Both the position numbers and the translations under genes were made by a program. The notes below the pieces were generated by a model. It worked only from the letters and a program-made list of their open reading frames with translations. It had not been told where the DNA came from and did not search any database. DNA of 64,000 nt. Origin: Streptomyces sp. 1222.5 (GTDB lineage Bacteria > Actinomycetota > Actinomycetes > Streptomycetales > Streptomycetaceae). Every line of letters begins with the position of its first letter. The first letter of the stretch is position 1. The stretch is from positions 496,001 to 560,000 of the forward strand of contig NZ_FNSZ01000001.1 of assembly GCF_900105245.1 (NCBI RefSeq). Direction: 5' to 3'. Of this stretch, positions 25,017 to 33,725 are shown in pieces.

Positions 25017-26258
25017 ATGACATCTCCGAACGCGTTGCCGACCGCCCGCGAGGGCCGACCGCCCGGTCACGGAGGGGAGGCCGAGGTTCCCGCGCTGCAT
25101 CTGCGCAGGTCGTTCCGGTGGCAGGCGCTGCTGCGGATCGCCGTGGTGATCGCGTTCGCGGTGGATCTGGCGGTGTTCCCGCCGTCGGAGCGGCTACCGC
25201 TGTCGGTGGTGGTGGCCGCCGTCTACGTACTGTGGACCGTGGCGACGCTGTGGGCCGCGTTCGGACCGCACCAGCCGTTTCCGAACTGGGTGTACCCGCT
25301 GGCCGACCTGACACTGCTCACGGCGTTGATGGCGGTTTCCGGGAATTTCTCCGACCCGAACTGGAGCTCCCCGCTCTCGGCCGACATTTTCCTGTTCATT
25401 CCCGTTCTCGCCTCCTTTCAGATGGAGCCGATTCTCACCGCAGCCTCCGGAGTACTGGCTGCGGCGAGCTATGCCATCGGCACCAGCCTGGGACACATGC
25501 AACAGCCGTACTGGCATTTCATCTTCGTCCACACCTTGTTCATTCTCGTGGTCTGCGCCGGCTGCGTTCTGCTCTCCGACGTCCAGCAGCACCGGGTGCG
25601 GTCGATCAGGGAACTCGCGGAACATCGCCTACGGCTGCTGGACCGCATCATGGCGGCGGAGGAACGTGAACAGCGGAAGATCGCGGAAGTGCTCCACGAC
25701 GGTGCCCTGCAGAACGTCCTCGCTGCCCGGCACTTCATCGACGAGGCGGCGTGCAGCCCGGAGGATGTCACCGATTCCCTGCAGCGCGCCGACGAGGCCC
25801 TCACGGCCGCGAGCAGGCAGCTCCGCTCCTCGGTACGGACGCTGCACCCCGAGGTGCTCGTCTCGGGCGGCCTCGTACCCGCCCTGGAACATCTGACCCA
25901 GCAGGCGTCCGAGCGCGGCAGATTCCACGCCGAGGTCCACGCGGCCATCACCACCGCGGGGAGCGCCGACCGGCCGCTCTACTGGCTGGCCAGAGAACTG
26001 CTGGAAAACGTCGTGAAACACGCGCAGGCGAAAAATGTCACCGTCACCCTGCAGAAGAACGACTCGGCGAGCGTACGGCTGTCGATCCGCGACGACGGCA
26101 TCGGGATTCCCCCCGACGCCATGACCAGAAGTCTTTCTTCCGGGCATATCGGTATCGCCTCACATCGTGCCCGCATCGAAGGAATGGGAGGCACGTTCAC
26201 CCTCCACGCCAACCCCTCCGGCGGCACCACGGTCGAAGCCATCCTCCCCCTCGGATAG
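25017..26258 (+). CDS. Orphan NarL-type sensor histidine kinase
   Basis: A 413-residue membrane kinase. Six hydrophobic helices (~35-190) are followed by the HisKA_3 dimerisation box with phospho-acceptor His227 (EREQRKIAEVLHDGALQNV). The HATPase_c domain (~300-410) has N-box RELLENVVKHAQAKNV, G1 DDGIGIP and G2 GHIGIASHRARIEG. AGAGG precedes the ATG at 25017; earlier in-frame starts add unlikely residues. No response regulator is adjacent, which is unusual for this class. Its 3' end overlaps the convergent ABC ATPase gene by 99 bp. Confidence 0.88.
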   Translation: MTSPNALPTAREGRPPGHGGEAEVPALHLRRSFRWQALLRIAVVIAFAVDLAVFPPSERLPLSVVVAAVYVLWTVATLWAAFGPHQPFPNWVYPLADLTLLTALMAVSGNFSDPNWSSPLSADIFLFIPVLASFQMEPILTAASGVLAAASYAIGTSLGHMQQPYWHFIFVHTLFILVVCAGCVLLSDVQQHRVRSIRELAEHRLRLLDRIMAAEEREQRKIAEVLHDGALQNVLAARHFIDEAACSPEDVTDSLQRADEALTAASRQLRSSVRTLHPEVLVSGGLVPALEHLTQQASERGRFHAEVHAAITTAGSADRPLYWLARELLENVVKHAQAKNVTVTLQKNDSASVRLSIRDDGIGIPPDAMTRSLSSGHIGIASHRARIEGMGGTFTLHANPSGGTTVEAILPLG

Positions 26259-27047
26259 CCGCCGGTCCTTGCCGGCGGCGAGAGGCTGCGCACCGTAGGT
26301 GATGCGGACGACACCGTCGGCGTGCCGTTCCGCGGACGCCCGTACGCCGAACACGTCGGCGAGGATCTCGGGGGTGAGCACTTCGAGGACCGGTCCCGCG
26401 ACGACCACCGTTCCCTCGTGCAGGACGACCACGTGGTCGCAGAGCCGGGCGGCCAGGTCCAGGTCGTGCAGGACCGCCAGCGTGGTGACGCCGGTGGTGC
26501 GGATCAGGTCCAGCAGTTCGAAGCGGGCGCGGATGTCGAGATGATTGGTCAGCTCGTCGAGCACGAGCAGCCGGGGCTGCTGCGCCAGTGCCCTCGCGAG
26601 CAGGACGCGCTGCCGCTCCCCTCCGGACAGGGAGGCGTAGTCACGGTCGGCGTAGGGCCGCACGCCGCACCGGTCGATCGCGTCCTCCACGGCCCGGTGG
26701 TCCTCGGCGCCGTCGCGTCCCAGCAGACCGTGGTGCGGGGCGCGGCCGAGCGCGACGATCCCGGTGACGGTCAGCCCGGAGGTGGTGCCCGTGGCGTCCT
26801 GGAGGACGGCGGCGGTGCGGCGGGCCGCGGCTCGTGCGGACAGGGCCCACACGTCGTCGCCGCCGACAGCGACCACGCCGTCCGCCGGGCGGAGCGAACG
26901 GTAGACGGCGCGCAGCAGTGTGGATTTTCCGCTGCCGTTGGGGCCGACCAGGCCGACGATGTCGCCTTTGCGTGCCTCCAGGCTCACGGCGTGCAGGATC
27001 GGCCGGTGGTCCAGGGTGATGCGGAGCTGGTCGACGGTCAGTTTCAT
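26160..27047 (-). CDS. FecE-type ABC transporter ATPase (metal-chelate importer)
   Basis: A 295-residue ATPase of siderophore/B12-type importers. Walker A is GPNGSGKST (~36-44), the signature is LSGGERQR (~142), and Walker B is LLVLDELTNHLD, where the usual Pro after LDE is Leu. The H-loop is VLHDLDLAARLCDHVV. It is the last gene of a three-gene importer operon, 3 bp after the permease gene. The C-terminal ~35 residues (KDRRLSEGEDG onward) read into the convergent kinase gene. The operon's SigC-type promoter suggests it brings the copper-loaded isonitrile lipopeptide back in; iron or other chelates remain possible. Confidence 0.9.
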   Translation of the reverse strand: MKLTVDQLRITLDHRPILHAVSLEARKGDIVGLVGPNGSGKSTLLRAVYRSLRPADGVVAVGGDDVWALSARAAARRTAAVLQDATGTTSGLTVTGIVALGRAPHHGLLGRDGAEDHRAVEDAIDRCGVRPYADRDYASLSGGERQRVLLARALAQQPRLLVLDELTNHLDIRARFELLDLIRTTGVTTLAVLHDLDLAARLCDHVVVLHEGTVVVAGPVLEVLTPEILADVFGVRASAERHADGVVRITYGAQPLAAGKDRRLSEGEDGFDRGAAGGVGVEGERASHSFDAGTM

Positions 27048-27050
27048 GGG

Positions 27051-28082
27051 TCAGTCCAGGCCCTTGTCGCGGCGCAGCAGCCACAGGAAGAAGGGGGCGC
27101 CGAGCAGGGCGGTGAGGATGCCCAGCGGCAGTTCGTTGGGGCGGTCGAGGGTGCGGGAGAGCAGGTCGACGAGGACGAGGTAGAGGGCGCCCAGCTGGGC
27201 GGTGAGGGGCAGGAGGCGGCGGTGGTCGGCGCCCAGGGTGAGGCGGACGAGGTGGGGGATCATCAGGCCGACGAAGCCGATGCTGCCGGCCACGGCGATG
27301 ACCGTGCCGGTCAGGAGTGCGCTGAGCACCAGGAGTATCGCGCGCAGTCGGTTGACGTCGACGCCCAGCGCGGTGGCGGACTCGTCGCCCGCCAGCAGGA
27401 CGTTCAGGCGCCGTCCGAACAGTGTCAGGAGGGCGGTGCCGGTCAGGACGACCACGGCGACGGTCGGGAGCCGGCCCCATTGGGCGCCGGCCACGCTGCC
27501 CAGCATCCAGAACATGACCGTGCGCAGTTCGGTCGGTGTCGCCTGGAGCTGTACGTAGGACGTCGCCGAGAGGAAGACGTAGCCGACGGCGACACCGGCC
27601 AGGACCAGTCTGGTGGGTGCCATCCGGCCCCGGCGTCTCCCGAGCGCGAAGACGAGTGCGCCCGCCGCCACCGCGCCGAGGAAGGCAGCCGCCGACACCC
27701 CGAGCCCGGCGAGTGCCACGCCCCCGCCCAGGGTGATGACCAGCACGGCGCCGAGCGTGGCGCCGTAGGAGAAGCCGAGGACGACGGGGTCGGCGAGCGG
27801 GTTGGACACCACGGTCTGCAACACTGCACCGGAGACGGCCAGGCCCGCGCCGACCAGTGCGGCGAGGACCACCCTGGGGGTGCGGAAGTTCCACACGATC
27901 TGGTCGGTGGCGAGGTCGGCGGCCGTGCCATGCCCGGTGATGTGGTGCCAGACGATGCCCCAGACGTCATCGAGCGGAACGGTGACCGCTCCGATGCTGA
28001 TCGCCACGATCATGGTGGCGATCAGTGCGCCGGGCAGGAGGGTGAAGGCCAGAACGGCCCCGAGCCTGTCGTGTCGGTTCAG
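27051..28082 (-). CDS. FecCD-family ABC permease (metal-chelate importer)
   Basis: A 343-residue, about ten-helix permease of the FecCD/BtuC family. Family motifs include GAVLQTVVSNPLADPVVLGF (~75-95), LAGVAVGYVFLS and GSIGFVGLMIPHLVRLTLG (~255-275). The first plausible start is CTG at 28082, which overlaps the TGA of the binding-protein gene (CTGA). The next in-frame ATG at 28013 would remove most of the first helix. The single-permease layout means it works as a homodimer, with ATPase and lipoprotein from the flanking genes. Confidence 0.87.
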   Translation of the reverse strand: MNRHDRLGAVLAFTLLPGALIATMIVAISIGAVTVPLDDVWGIVWHHITGHGTAADLATDQIVWNFRTPRVVLAALVGAGLAVSGAVLQTVVSNPLADPVVLGFSYGATLGAVLVITLGGGVALAGLGVSAAAFLGAVAAGALVFALGRRRGRMAPTRLVLAGVAVGYVFLSATSYVQLQATPTELRTVMFWMLGSVAGAQWGRLPTVAVVVLTGTALLTLFGRRLNVLLAGDESATALGVDVNRLRAILLVLSALLTGTVIAVAGSIGFVGLMIPHLVRLTLGADHRRLLPLTAQLGALYLVLVDLLSRTLDRPNELPLGILTALLGAPFFLWLLRRDKGLD

Positions 28083-29116
28083 AAGGCGTCCGGGTGCAGC
28101 ATCCGCGCGATCTTCTGTACGGCCAGGTCGTTGCTCGGGCCGAGGTACATGGAGTCGGACAGGACCACGAACGTGTTCTTCCTGGCGGCCGGCCACTGGG
28201 GGAACTCCTTCAGCAGTTTCCTGGCGTAGGCCGCCGGGTCGGGGTCGTGGTAGCCGATGACGACGAGTGCGTCGACGTCGGTGGCGGCCACCTTCTCCTT
28301 GCTCAGGTCGGCGAAGGCGGTCCTGGAGGCCGACTCGAAGGCGTTGGCGCCGCCGGCCCTGGTGAGGATGTCGTTGTAGATGCCGTGGGCGACGACGGAG
28401 CTGAAGTCGTTGCCGCCCATGGACATGTTGGAGAAGAGCACCATGACCTTGGGCCTCTTCTTGCCCTTGACCTTGGCTGCCACCTCGTCGATGTGTTTCC
28501 GGGAGGCGGCGATCAGCTTCTCGGCCCGCCGGGGGACGTTGAAGACCTTCCCCATGTCGCGCAACAGCGTGTAGCTGTCGGCGACGGTCATCTTCGAGGT
28601 GTCCTGCTCGCAACCCTGGGGTGAGACATAGGTGTTGGCCCCGACCTGCCGCAGCTGGTCACGGGTGGCGAAGCCGTTCTTCTCGTCGAAACCGTACGAC
28701 GTCGTGGACAGCACCAGGTCGGGGCGCAGGCCGAGCATGGCCTCGCGGGGAATGTCGTAGGCGTCGTTGAGTTCGATGTGTCCGGTCGGCAGCGCCTTGA
28801 CGGCCTTGGCCCGGCCCGGTACCTCGCTCATGCCGTAGTTCTGCTCGTTGGCAACGATTCGGTCCCCGAGGCCGAGGGCGAGCAGGGTCGAAACCTCCGC
28901 CACGGAGGCGCCGTTCATCACGACGACCCGACTCGGTGCCTTCTTGAAGGTCTCGGACCGGCCGCAGTTCTCGAGGGTCACCGGGTGCCCGGTCCTCGAC
29001 GCGGCCTCGGTCTGGTCGCCGTTCGTCGTCCCCTCGGTCGAGGAGTCGGCGCATGCCGTCGTGACCAGGCACAGGGCCGCGGTCAGCACCGCGGCGACCG
29101 GCCGTTTGATGGACAT
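28079..29116 (-). CDS. FecB-type substrate-binding lipoprotein
   Basis: A 345-residue binding protein with signal peptide and lipobox (LVTTAC, lipid on Cys22). The mature part has the two-lobe class III fold used for metal chelates: SRVVVMNGASVAEVSTLLAL (~62-81), LRPDLVLSTT (~130), a long interlobe helix, and VDALVVIGYHDPDPAAYA (~275). GAGGAG precedes the ATG. It is the first gene of an importer operon preceded by the shared GGGAACTC/CGACTACTG promoter, directly downstream of the isonitrile-lipopeptide synthetase gene. The likely ligand is the metal-bound lipopeptide made by that cluster (inferred). Confidence 0.9.
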   Translation of the reverse strand: MSIKRPVAAVLTAALCLVTTACADSSTEGTTNGDQTEAASRTGHPVTLENCGRSETFKKAPSRVVVMNGASVAEVSTLLALGLGDRIVANEQNYGMSEVPGRAKAVKALPTGHIELNDAYDIPREAMLGLRPDLVLSTTSYGFDEKNGFATRDQLRQVGANTYVSPQGCEQDTSKMTVADSYTLLRDMGKVFNVPRRAEKLIAASRKHIDEVAAKVKGKKRPKVMVLFSNMSMGGNDFSSVVAHGIYNDILTRAGGANAFESASRTAFADLSKEKVAATDVDALVVIGYHDPDPAAYARKLLKEFPQWPAARKNTFVVLSDSMYLGPSNDLAVQKIARMLHPDAF

Positions 29117-29154
29117 GGTGGCTCCTCGCTCACAAGCTCGGTGATGTTCTGTTG

Positions 29155-29186
29155 CAGTAGTCGTGGCGCGGTGGTCTCGAGTTCCC
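29155..29186 (-). promoter_or_regulatory. SigC-type ECF promoter of the ABC importer operon
   Basis: On the minus strand GGGAACTC begins at 29186 (GGGAAC 29186-29181), and after a 17-bp spacer the -10 element CGACTACTG spans 29163-29155. Transcription would start ~30 bp ahead of the ATG at 29116. Identical elements with identical spacing lie ahead of 38899 and 44941. Confidence 0.8.
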
Positions 29187-29198
29187 GACGCGGTCCGA

Positions 29199-32100
29199 CT
29201 ACTGCTTCCGGGAGGCCGGACGGGGATCGTGTCCGGCCGGTGCGGGCAGCTTGCCGGTGGTCACGCAGTGGTCGAGGTACCGGAAGACCAGGTCGCGGTC
29301 GATGGGCGGACAGGTGATGCCGCTGCCGCGCAGGCCCTGGCGGACGTTGTCGGCGCGGACGTGTCCGAGGCGCAGGTCGGGTGTACCGCTCCCGGTGGTG
29401 TCGTGGGCGTCGAAGAAGGCGAGCAGGGTGGCGGCGGGCCCGGACGACGCGGGCAGTTGGTCGCGCCATCGGGTGAGCGGCAGGCGTCGTACGGCGTACC
29501 CGTACTCCTCCACCCAGTCGTAGAGGTCGCTCAGCCGGACCCTCGGAACCGCCGCGTGGTTGAAGACGGGCCCGGCGGCCGTGCGGGCCAAATGCACCAC
29601 GGACTTGGCGATGTGGTCGACCGGTGTCCAGGTCTCGTCCTCGGACAACTCCGGGAGGATTCCCGCCGGGAGACCGGCGCGCAGCACGCTCCACAGGAAG
29701 TCGTCGGCGTTGACGTACCCGGAGCCGGCGGGTCCGACCACGCGTCCCAGACGGTGCACGGTGACCGGCAGACCACGCTCGGCCGCCAGTTCGAGCAGGC
29801 GTTCGGAGGCCCACTTCGACTGCTGGTAGCCGTGACGCAGGCCCGCGTGCGGTGGCAGGAACTCCTCTCGCACCTCGGAGTCGAGGTTCGCCGGCGGGGC
29901 CACGGACAGCGTGGACACGTAGTGGAGGGGAATGGTCCGTTGGGCCGCCAGGCGCAGCAGGTGCCGGGTGGACTCGGTGTTGACCGCGCGCAGGGTGCCG
30001 TACTCGCGCAGGATGCTGACCGTGGCGGCGTTGTGGAAGACCGCGCCGCAGGTCCCGGCCAGTTCGCCGAGGAGATCGGGTGCGAGGCCGAGGTCCGGGC
30101 GGGCCAGGTCGGCGGGGACGGCGGTGATGCGCTGCCGCGCGGATTCCGGAAGCCCGAGGTGGTGTTCCCGCAGGGCTTTGTGCACGCGGTCCGCGGCCGC
30201 GTCGCCGGTGGGCGCCCGGACGGTGCAGACGATCTCTGCGTCCGTGGCGGCCAGGAGTTCCGCGAGCAGGTGCGCGCCGACGAAGCCGGTGGCTCCGGTC
30301 AGCAGGATGCGCGTCGGAGTGTCCGTGCGCCTGCATGTCCCGGGGCGGATGTCCGGGTCGAGGACGGTGTCGGTGTGCAGCGCCGCGGGGAGGCCGGTGG
30401 CGGCGGGTGAGCGGTCGTCGAGGAAGCGGGCGAGTGCCGCCGCCGTCGGGTGCTGGAAGAGCCAGGCGACCCGTACGTCACGGGCGAGTACCGTGCCGAG
30501 CCGGTTGGCGGCCTGGATGGCCTGCAAGGACTGGGCGCCCAGGTCGAACACGTCGTCGTCGGGGGCGATGTCGTCGACACACAGGATCCCTTGCCAGACA
30601 CCGATGACGGTCCGTTCCAGGCGACTGCCGACGGTCGGGACGCGGGGCTCGGGCGCGGTGCTCAGTGCGGGTCGGTCGATCTTGCCGGATCCGGTGCGGG
30701 GCAGACGGGTGTGGAAGGCGACGGCCGAGGGGATCATCGCCGCCGGCAGCCTCGCCCGGAGGTGAGCCCTCACCTCGGAGGCGGACGGGGTCGGGGGGTC
30801 CGTGACCAGATGGGCGGCGAGCCCGCGGGCGCCGTCCGGCATCGTCCGGCCGACGACGGCCGCCTCACGGATCCGGGGATGGGTCAGCAGCGCGCTCTCC
30901 ACCTCGGCCGGGTGGACACGATGACCGCTGATCTTGAATTCCTCGTCCGCTCGGCCGAGGAACCGCAGTTGCCCGTCGTCACCGATGTCCACCAGGTCGC
31001 CCGTACGGTAGGCGCGGGGCGCTCCCGGAAGCGCCGCGAGAGGCACGAACCGAGCGGTGTCGCGGACTTCGGTCCCCCGGTAGCCGAGGGCCAGGTTGTC
31101 ACCCAGGAGGTACAACTCCCCGCGGACGACGGCGGCCCTGGTGCCGGGCAGTGGCAGCCCGATGGGTACGGCGTCCGGGGCGAGCCCGGGGGCGTGCAGG
31201 TCGGCGACGGTGGCGACCACGGTGGCCTCGGTCGGGCCGTAGGTGTTGAACAGCCGGACCGAGGTGCCGACGGCCTTGCGCCAGCGCTCCACCCGTTCCG
31301 GCAGCGCGGCCTCACCGCCGATGACGACGGTCCGCACGCCCGCGGGCAGGGCGGCCGTACCCGTCGAGAGGGCGTGGGCGAGTTCGTGCCAGTAGGCGGT
31401 GGGCAGGTCCAGCACGCTGATCCGCAGGCGCTCGCACGCGTCCAGGAACCGCGGGACCGACTCCGTCATGTCGTCGGTACGGACGACGAGGGTGGCTCCG
31501 GCGCAGAGCGTCAGGAGGATCTCCTCCACGCTGGCGTCGAAGTGGAGCGGCGCGAACTGCAGGACGCGGTCGTCGCTGCTCAGCCCGTAGCGGTGGGTCG
31601 CCCCGGTCACGAAGTTCGCCAGGGCGCCGTGGCTGATCTCGACGCCCTTGGGGCGGCCGGTGGAGCCGGAGGTGTGGATGAGGTAGGCGGGGTCCTGGGG
31701 CGAGGGAGGTCTCGGTGCGGGGCCGGGCGGCGAGTCCGGCTGGTCGAGCGCGAGTACGGGTGTGCCTGTGAAGGTGTCCGCCCAGGTGGTCGTCGTCAGG
31801 ACCAGGACGGGCTCGGTCTCGCTCAGCAGCTGTGTCGTCCGGTCGGGCGGAGCGGCCGGGTCGAGAGGACAGTAGGCCGCGCCCGCGCACAGCACGCCGA
31901 GGACCGCGGTGACGGCACCGATCCCCCGCGGCAGCGCCACGGCCACCAGGGTGTCCGGGCCGGCACCCCGCGCCGTCAGGCGGAGGGCCAGATCGCGTGC
32001 GTCGGCGTACAGCCGTGCGTACGTGATGCTGTCCCCGGCGTGCTCCACGGCCGCCACCGCGCCCCGGTGGGTGGCGTGGTCGGCGATCAGGCTCAGCACC

Positions 32101-33452
32101 GGGCGGGCGGGGGCGGGCAGTGGACCGCCGTCGAGAACCCGTGCGGACGGCGGGCTCAGGGGCCGGTCGGGAGCGGCCACCGCCTCGGCCAGCAGTGCGA
32201 GCAATTCCGTGTGGAAGGCGGCGACTTCGGTCTCGTCGTACAGGTCGGGGTTGGCGTCGGTCGCGATCCGCAGTCCGGTCCCGTCCGAGCGGTCGTACAC
32301 GTTGACCGCCAGGTCGTCGACGGGACCGGCGGAGACGTTGTGGACGGTGCTGCGGCGTCCGGCGAACCGGAGATCGTACGCGAACGGCATGATGTTGACA
32401 CCGGGCCCGGACAGGCGCCGCTGCCCGCCCACCAACTTCAGGTCGCGGCGCAGCTGTTCGTAGCGGTAGCGCTGGTGCGGCAGTCCGGCGCGGAGTTCGC
32501 CGGAGACGCGGGCCGCCAGGTCACGCAGGCTGTCGTCAGCGGTGACGGACACCCGCAGCGGCAGGATGTTGCGCACCATCGCCGGTACACGCAGCGACAC
32601 CGAGCCGAGGCGGCCCATGACGGGCAGGCTCAGGATGGCCTCCGCCGCACCGGTGACGCGGTGGAGATGGGCCGCCGTCACCGCGAGCAGCACCTCGGAC
32701 CAGGTCACCGACAGCTCTCGGGCGACTGTGCGCAGCGCGTCCACCTGGTCCGGTTCGAGATCGGTGACGCGGCGGTGGAAGGTGTGGGCGGGCAGCGCGG
32801 ACCGGCCGGCCGGTGAGGCCACCGAAGGGCGGTCGGCGTACCGCGTGTTCCAGTGGGCGCGGTCCCCGGCGTGCCGGTCGCTCTCCCGGTACGCCTGTTC
32901 CTCGGCGCGGACGGAGTCCAGTGTACCGAAGCCGCTGTCCGGGATCGGCTCGCCGGCCATGAGGGCGGTGTAGACCTGGGCCACACGGCGGGCGACCAGG
33001 GAGAGGCCGAAGCCGTCGAGGGCGATGTGGTGCACCCGGTGGTACCAGAGGTACTGCTCGTCTCCGGTCTTCAGCAGGGCGTGGCCGAATACGGGTCCCC
33101 TGGCCAGGTCCACGGGCCGGGCCAGGTCCACGGTCATCCACGCGACCGCGGCACCGCGCGGGTCCGGTTCGCCGGTGAGGTCGACGATGTGCGACTGCCA
33201 GTCGGTGACCGGGGTTTCGAGCTGCCAGGGCCGCCCTGCCCCGTCCGCCTCGTAGGTGACGTTGAGGGCTTCGGTCTCGGAGACGACGTGGTGGAGGGTG
33301 AGTTCGAAGACGGCCGCGTCGACGGGCCCCTCTATGCACACGTATTCGGCCGTGTTGTAGGCGGGACTGTCCGGGTCGAGCTGCTGGCCGGTCCAGATGC
33401 CTTCCTGCGCGGCCAGGAGGGGATGGCGGCGTGCGTGTCTAGGTGTCGGCAT
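29199..33452 (-). CDS. scoA: Single-module NRPS (C-A-T-R), ScoA-like isonitrile lipopeptide synthetase
   Basis: A 1417-residue synthetase. The condensation domain has HHIALDG (~140). The adenylation domain has HTSGSTGRPKGVEISH, FDASVEE, NTYGPTEATV, YRTGDLVD and FKISGHRVHPAEVE. The thiolation domain is DLGAQSLQA with Ser ~973. The terminal thioester reductase has LLTGATGFVGAHLL and YQQSKWASERLL. C-A-T-R is the architecture of ScoA, which acylates both amino groups of lysine with isonitrile fatty acids and releases the product by reduction. The Glu in FDASVEE is compatible with a basic amino acid (inference). GGGAGGGGGG precedes the ATG, which overlaps the ACP gene by 14 nt. Confidence 0.9.
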   Translation of the reverse strand: MPTPRHARRHPLLAAQEGIWTGQQLDPDSPAYNTAEYVCIEGPVDAAVFELTLHHVVSETEALNVTYEADGAGRPWQLETPVTDWQSHIVDLTGEPDPRGAAVAWMTVDLARPVDLARGPVFGHALLKTGDEQYLWYHRVHHIALDGFGLSLVARRVAQVYTALMAGEPIPDSGFGTLDSVRAEEQAYRESDRHAGDRAHWNTRYADRPSVASPAGRSALPAHTFHRRVTDLEPDQVDALRTVARELSVTWSEVLLAVTAAHLHRVTGAAEAILSLPVMGRLGSVSLRVPAMVRNILPLRVSVTADDSLRDLAARVSGELRAGLPHQRYRYEQLRRDLKLVGGQRRLSGPGVNIMPFAYDLRFAGRRSTVHNVSAGPVDDLAVNVYDRSDGTGLRIATDANPDLYDETEVAAFHTELLALLAEAVAAPDRPLSPPSARVLDGGPLPAPARPVLSLIADHATHRGAVAAVEHAGDSITYARLYADARDLALRLTARGAGPDTLVAVALPRGIGAVTAVLGVLCAGAAYCPLDPAAPPDRTTQLLSETEPVLVLTTTTWADTFTGTPVLALDQPDSPPGPAPRPPSPQDPAYLIHTSGSTGRPKGVEISHGALANFVTGATHRYGLSSDDRVLQFAPLHFDASVEEILLTLCAGATLVVRTDDMTESVPRFLDACERLRISVLDLPTAYWHELAHALSTGTAALPAGVRTVVIGGEAALPERVERWRKAVGTSVRLFNTYGPTEATVVATVADLHAPGLAPDAVPIGLPLPGTRAAVVRGELYLLGDNLALGYRGTEVRDTARFVPLAALPGAPRAYRTGDLVDIGDDGQLRFLGRADEEFKISGHRVHPAEVESALLTHPRIREAAVVGRTMPDGARGLAAHLVTDPPTPSASEVRAHLRARLPAAMIPSAVAFHTRLPRTGSGKIDRPALSTAPEPRVPTVGSRLERTVIGVWQGILCVDDIAPDDDVFDLGAQSLQAIQAANRLGTVLARDVRVAWLFQHPTAAALARFLDDRSPAATGLPAALHTDTVLDPDIRPGTCRRTDTPTRILLTGATGFVGAHLLAELLAATDAEIVCTVRAPTGDAAADRVHKALREHHLGLPESARQRITAVPADLARPDLGLAPDLLGELAGTCGAVFHNAATVSILREYGTLRAVNTESTRHLLRLAAQRTIPLHYVSTLSVAPPANLDSEVREEFLPPHAGLRHGYQQSKWASERLLELAAERGLPVTVHRLGRVVGPAGSGYVNADDFLWSVLRAGLPAGILPELSEDETWTPVDHIAKSVVHLARTAAGPVFNHAAVPRVRLSDLYDWVEEYGYAVRRLPLTRWRDQLPASSGPAATLLAFFDAHDTTGSGTPDLRLGHVRADNVRQGLRGSGITCPPIDRDLVFRYLDHCVTTGKLPAPAGHDPRPASRKQ

Positions 33453-33696
33453 GGTTCCCCCCTCCCGGGCGTTCGGCCAGCAGCCGCCACCACTGGGCGA
33501 AGGAGGTGCGCTCGGCGAGGTCCACGAAGCTGACCTCGGCACCGGCGGACTGCCACCGTTCGAGCAGGGTGACGATGCGCAGGGAGTCGAGGCCCGCGTC
33601 CAGCGGGTTCTCGTCCAGGTCGACTTCGTCGGGGGTCAGGTACAGGAACTCGGCGAGGTCGGCGCGGAAGCTGTCGAGGGTGAGGGGTTGAGACAT
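33439..33696 (-). CDS. scoB: Acyl carrier protein, ScoB-like
   Basis: An 85-residue acyl carrier protein with the phosphopantetheine site DAGLDSLR (Ser38) and the helix II/III pattern of carrier domains. In isonitrile lipopeptide pathways this stand-alone carrier holds the fatty acyl chain while the ligase loads it, glycine is added, and the oxidase makes the isonitrile. It sits between the synthetase and ligase genes, as in the sco and Rv0097-Rv0101 clusters. Its TAG stop lies inside the NRPS coding region. Confidence 0.9.
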   Translation of the reverse strand: MSQPLTLDSFRADLAEFLYLTPDEVDLDENPLDAGLDSLRIVTLLERWQSAGAEVSFVDLAERTSFAQWWRLLAERPGGGNHADT

Positions 33697-33725
33697 GGTC
33701 TCTCTCTACGGCGGTGTCGGCGGCG

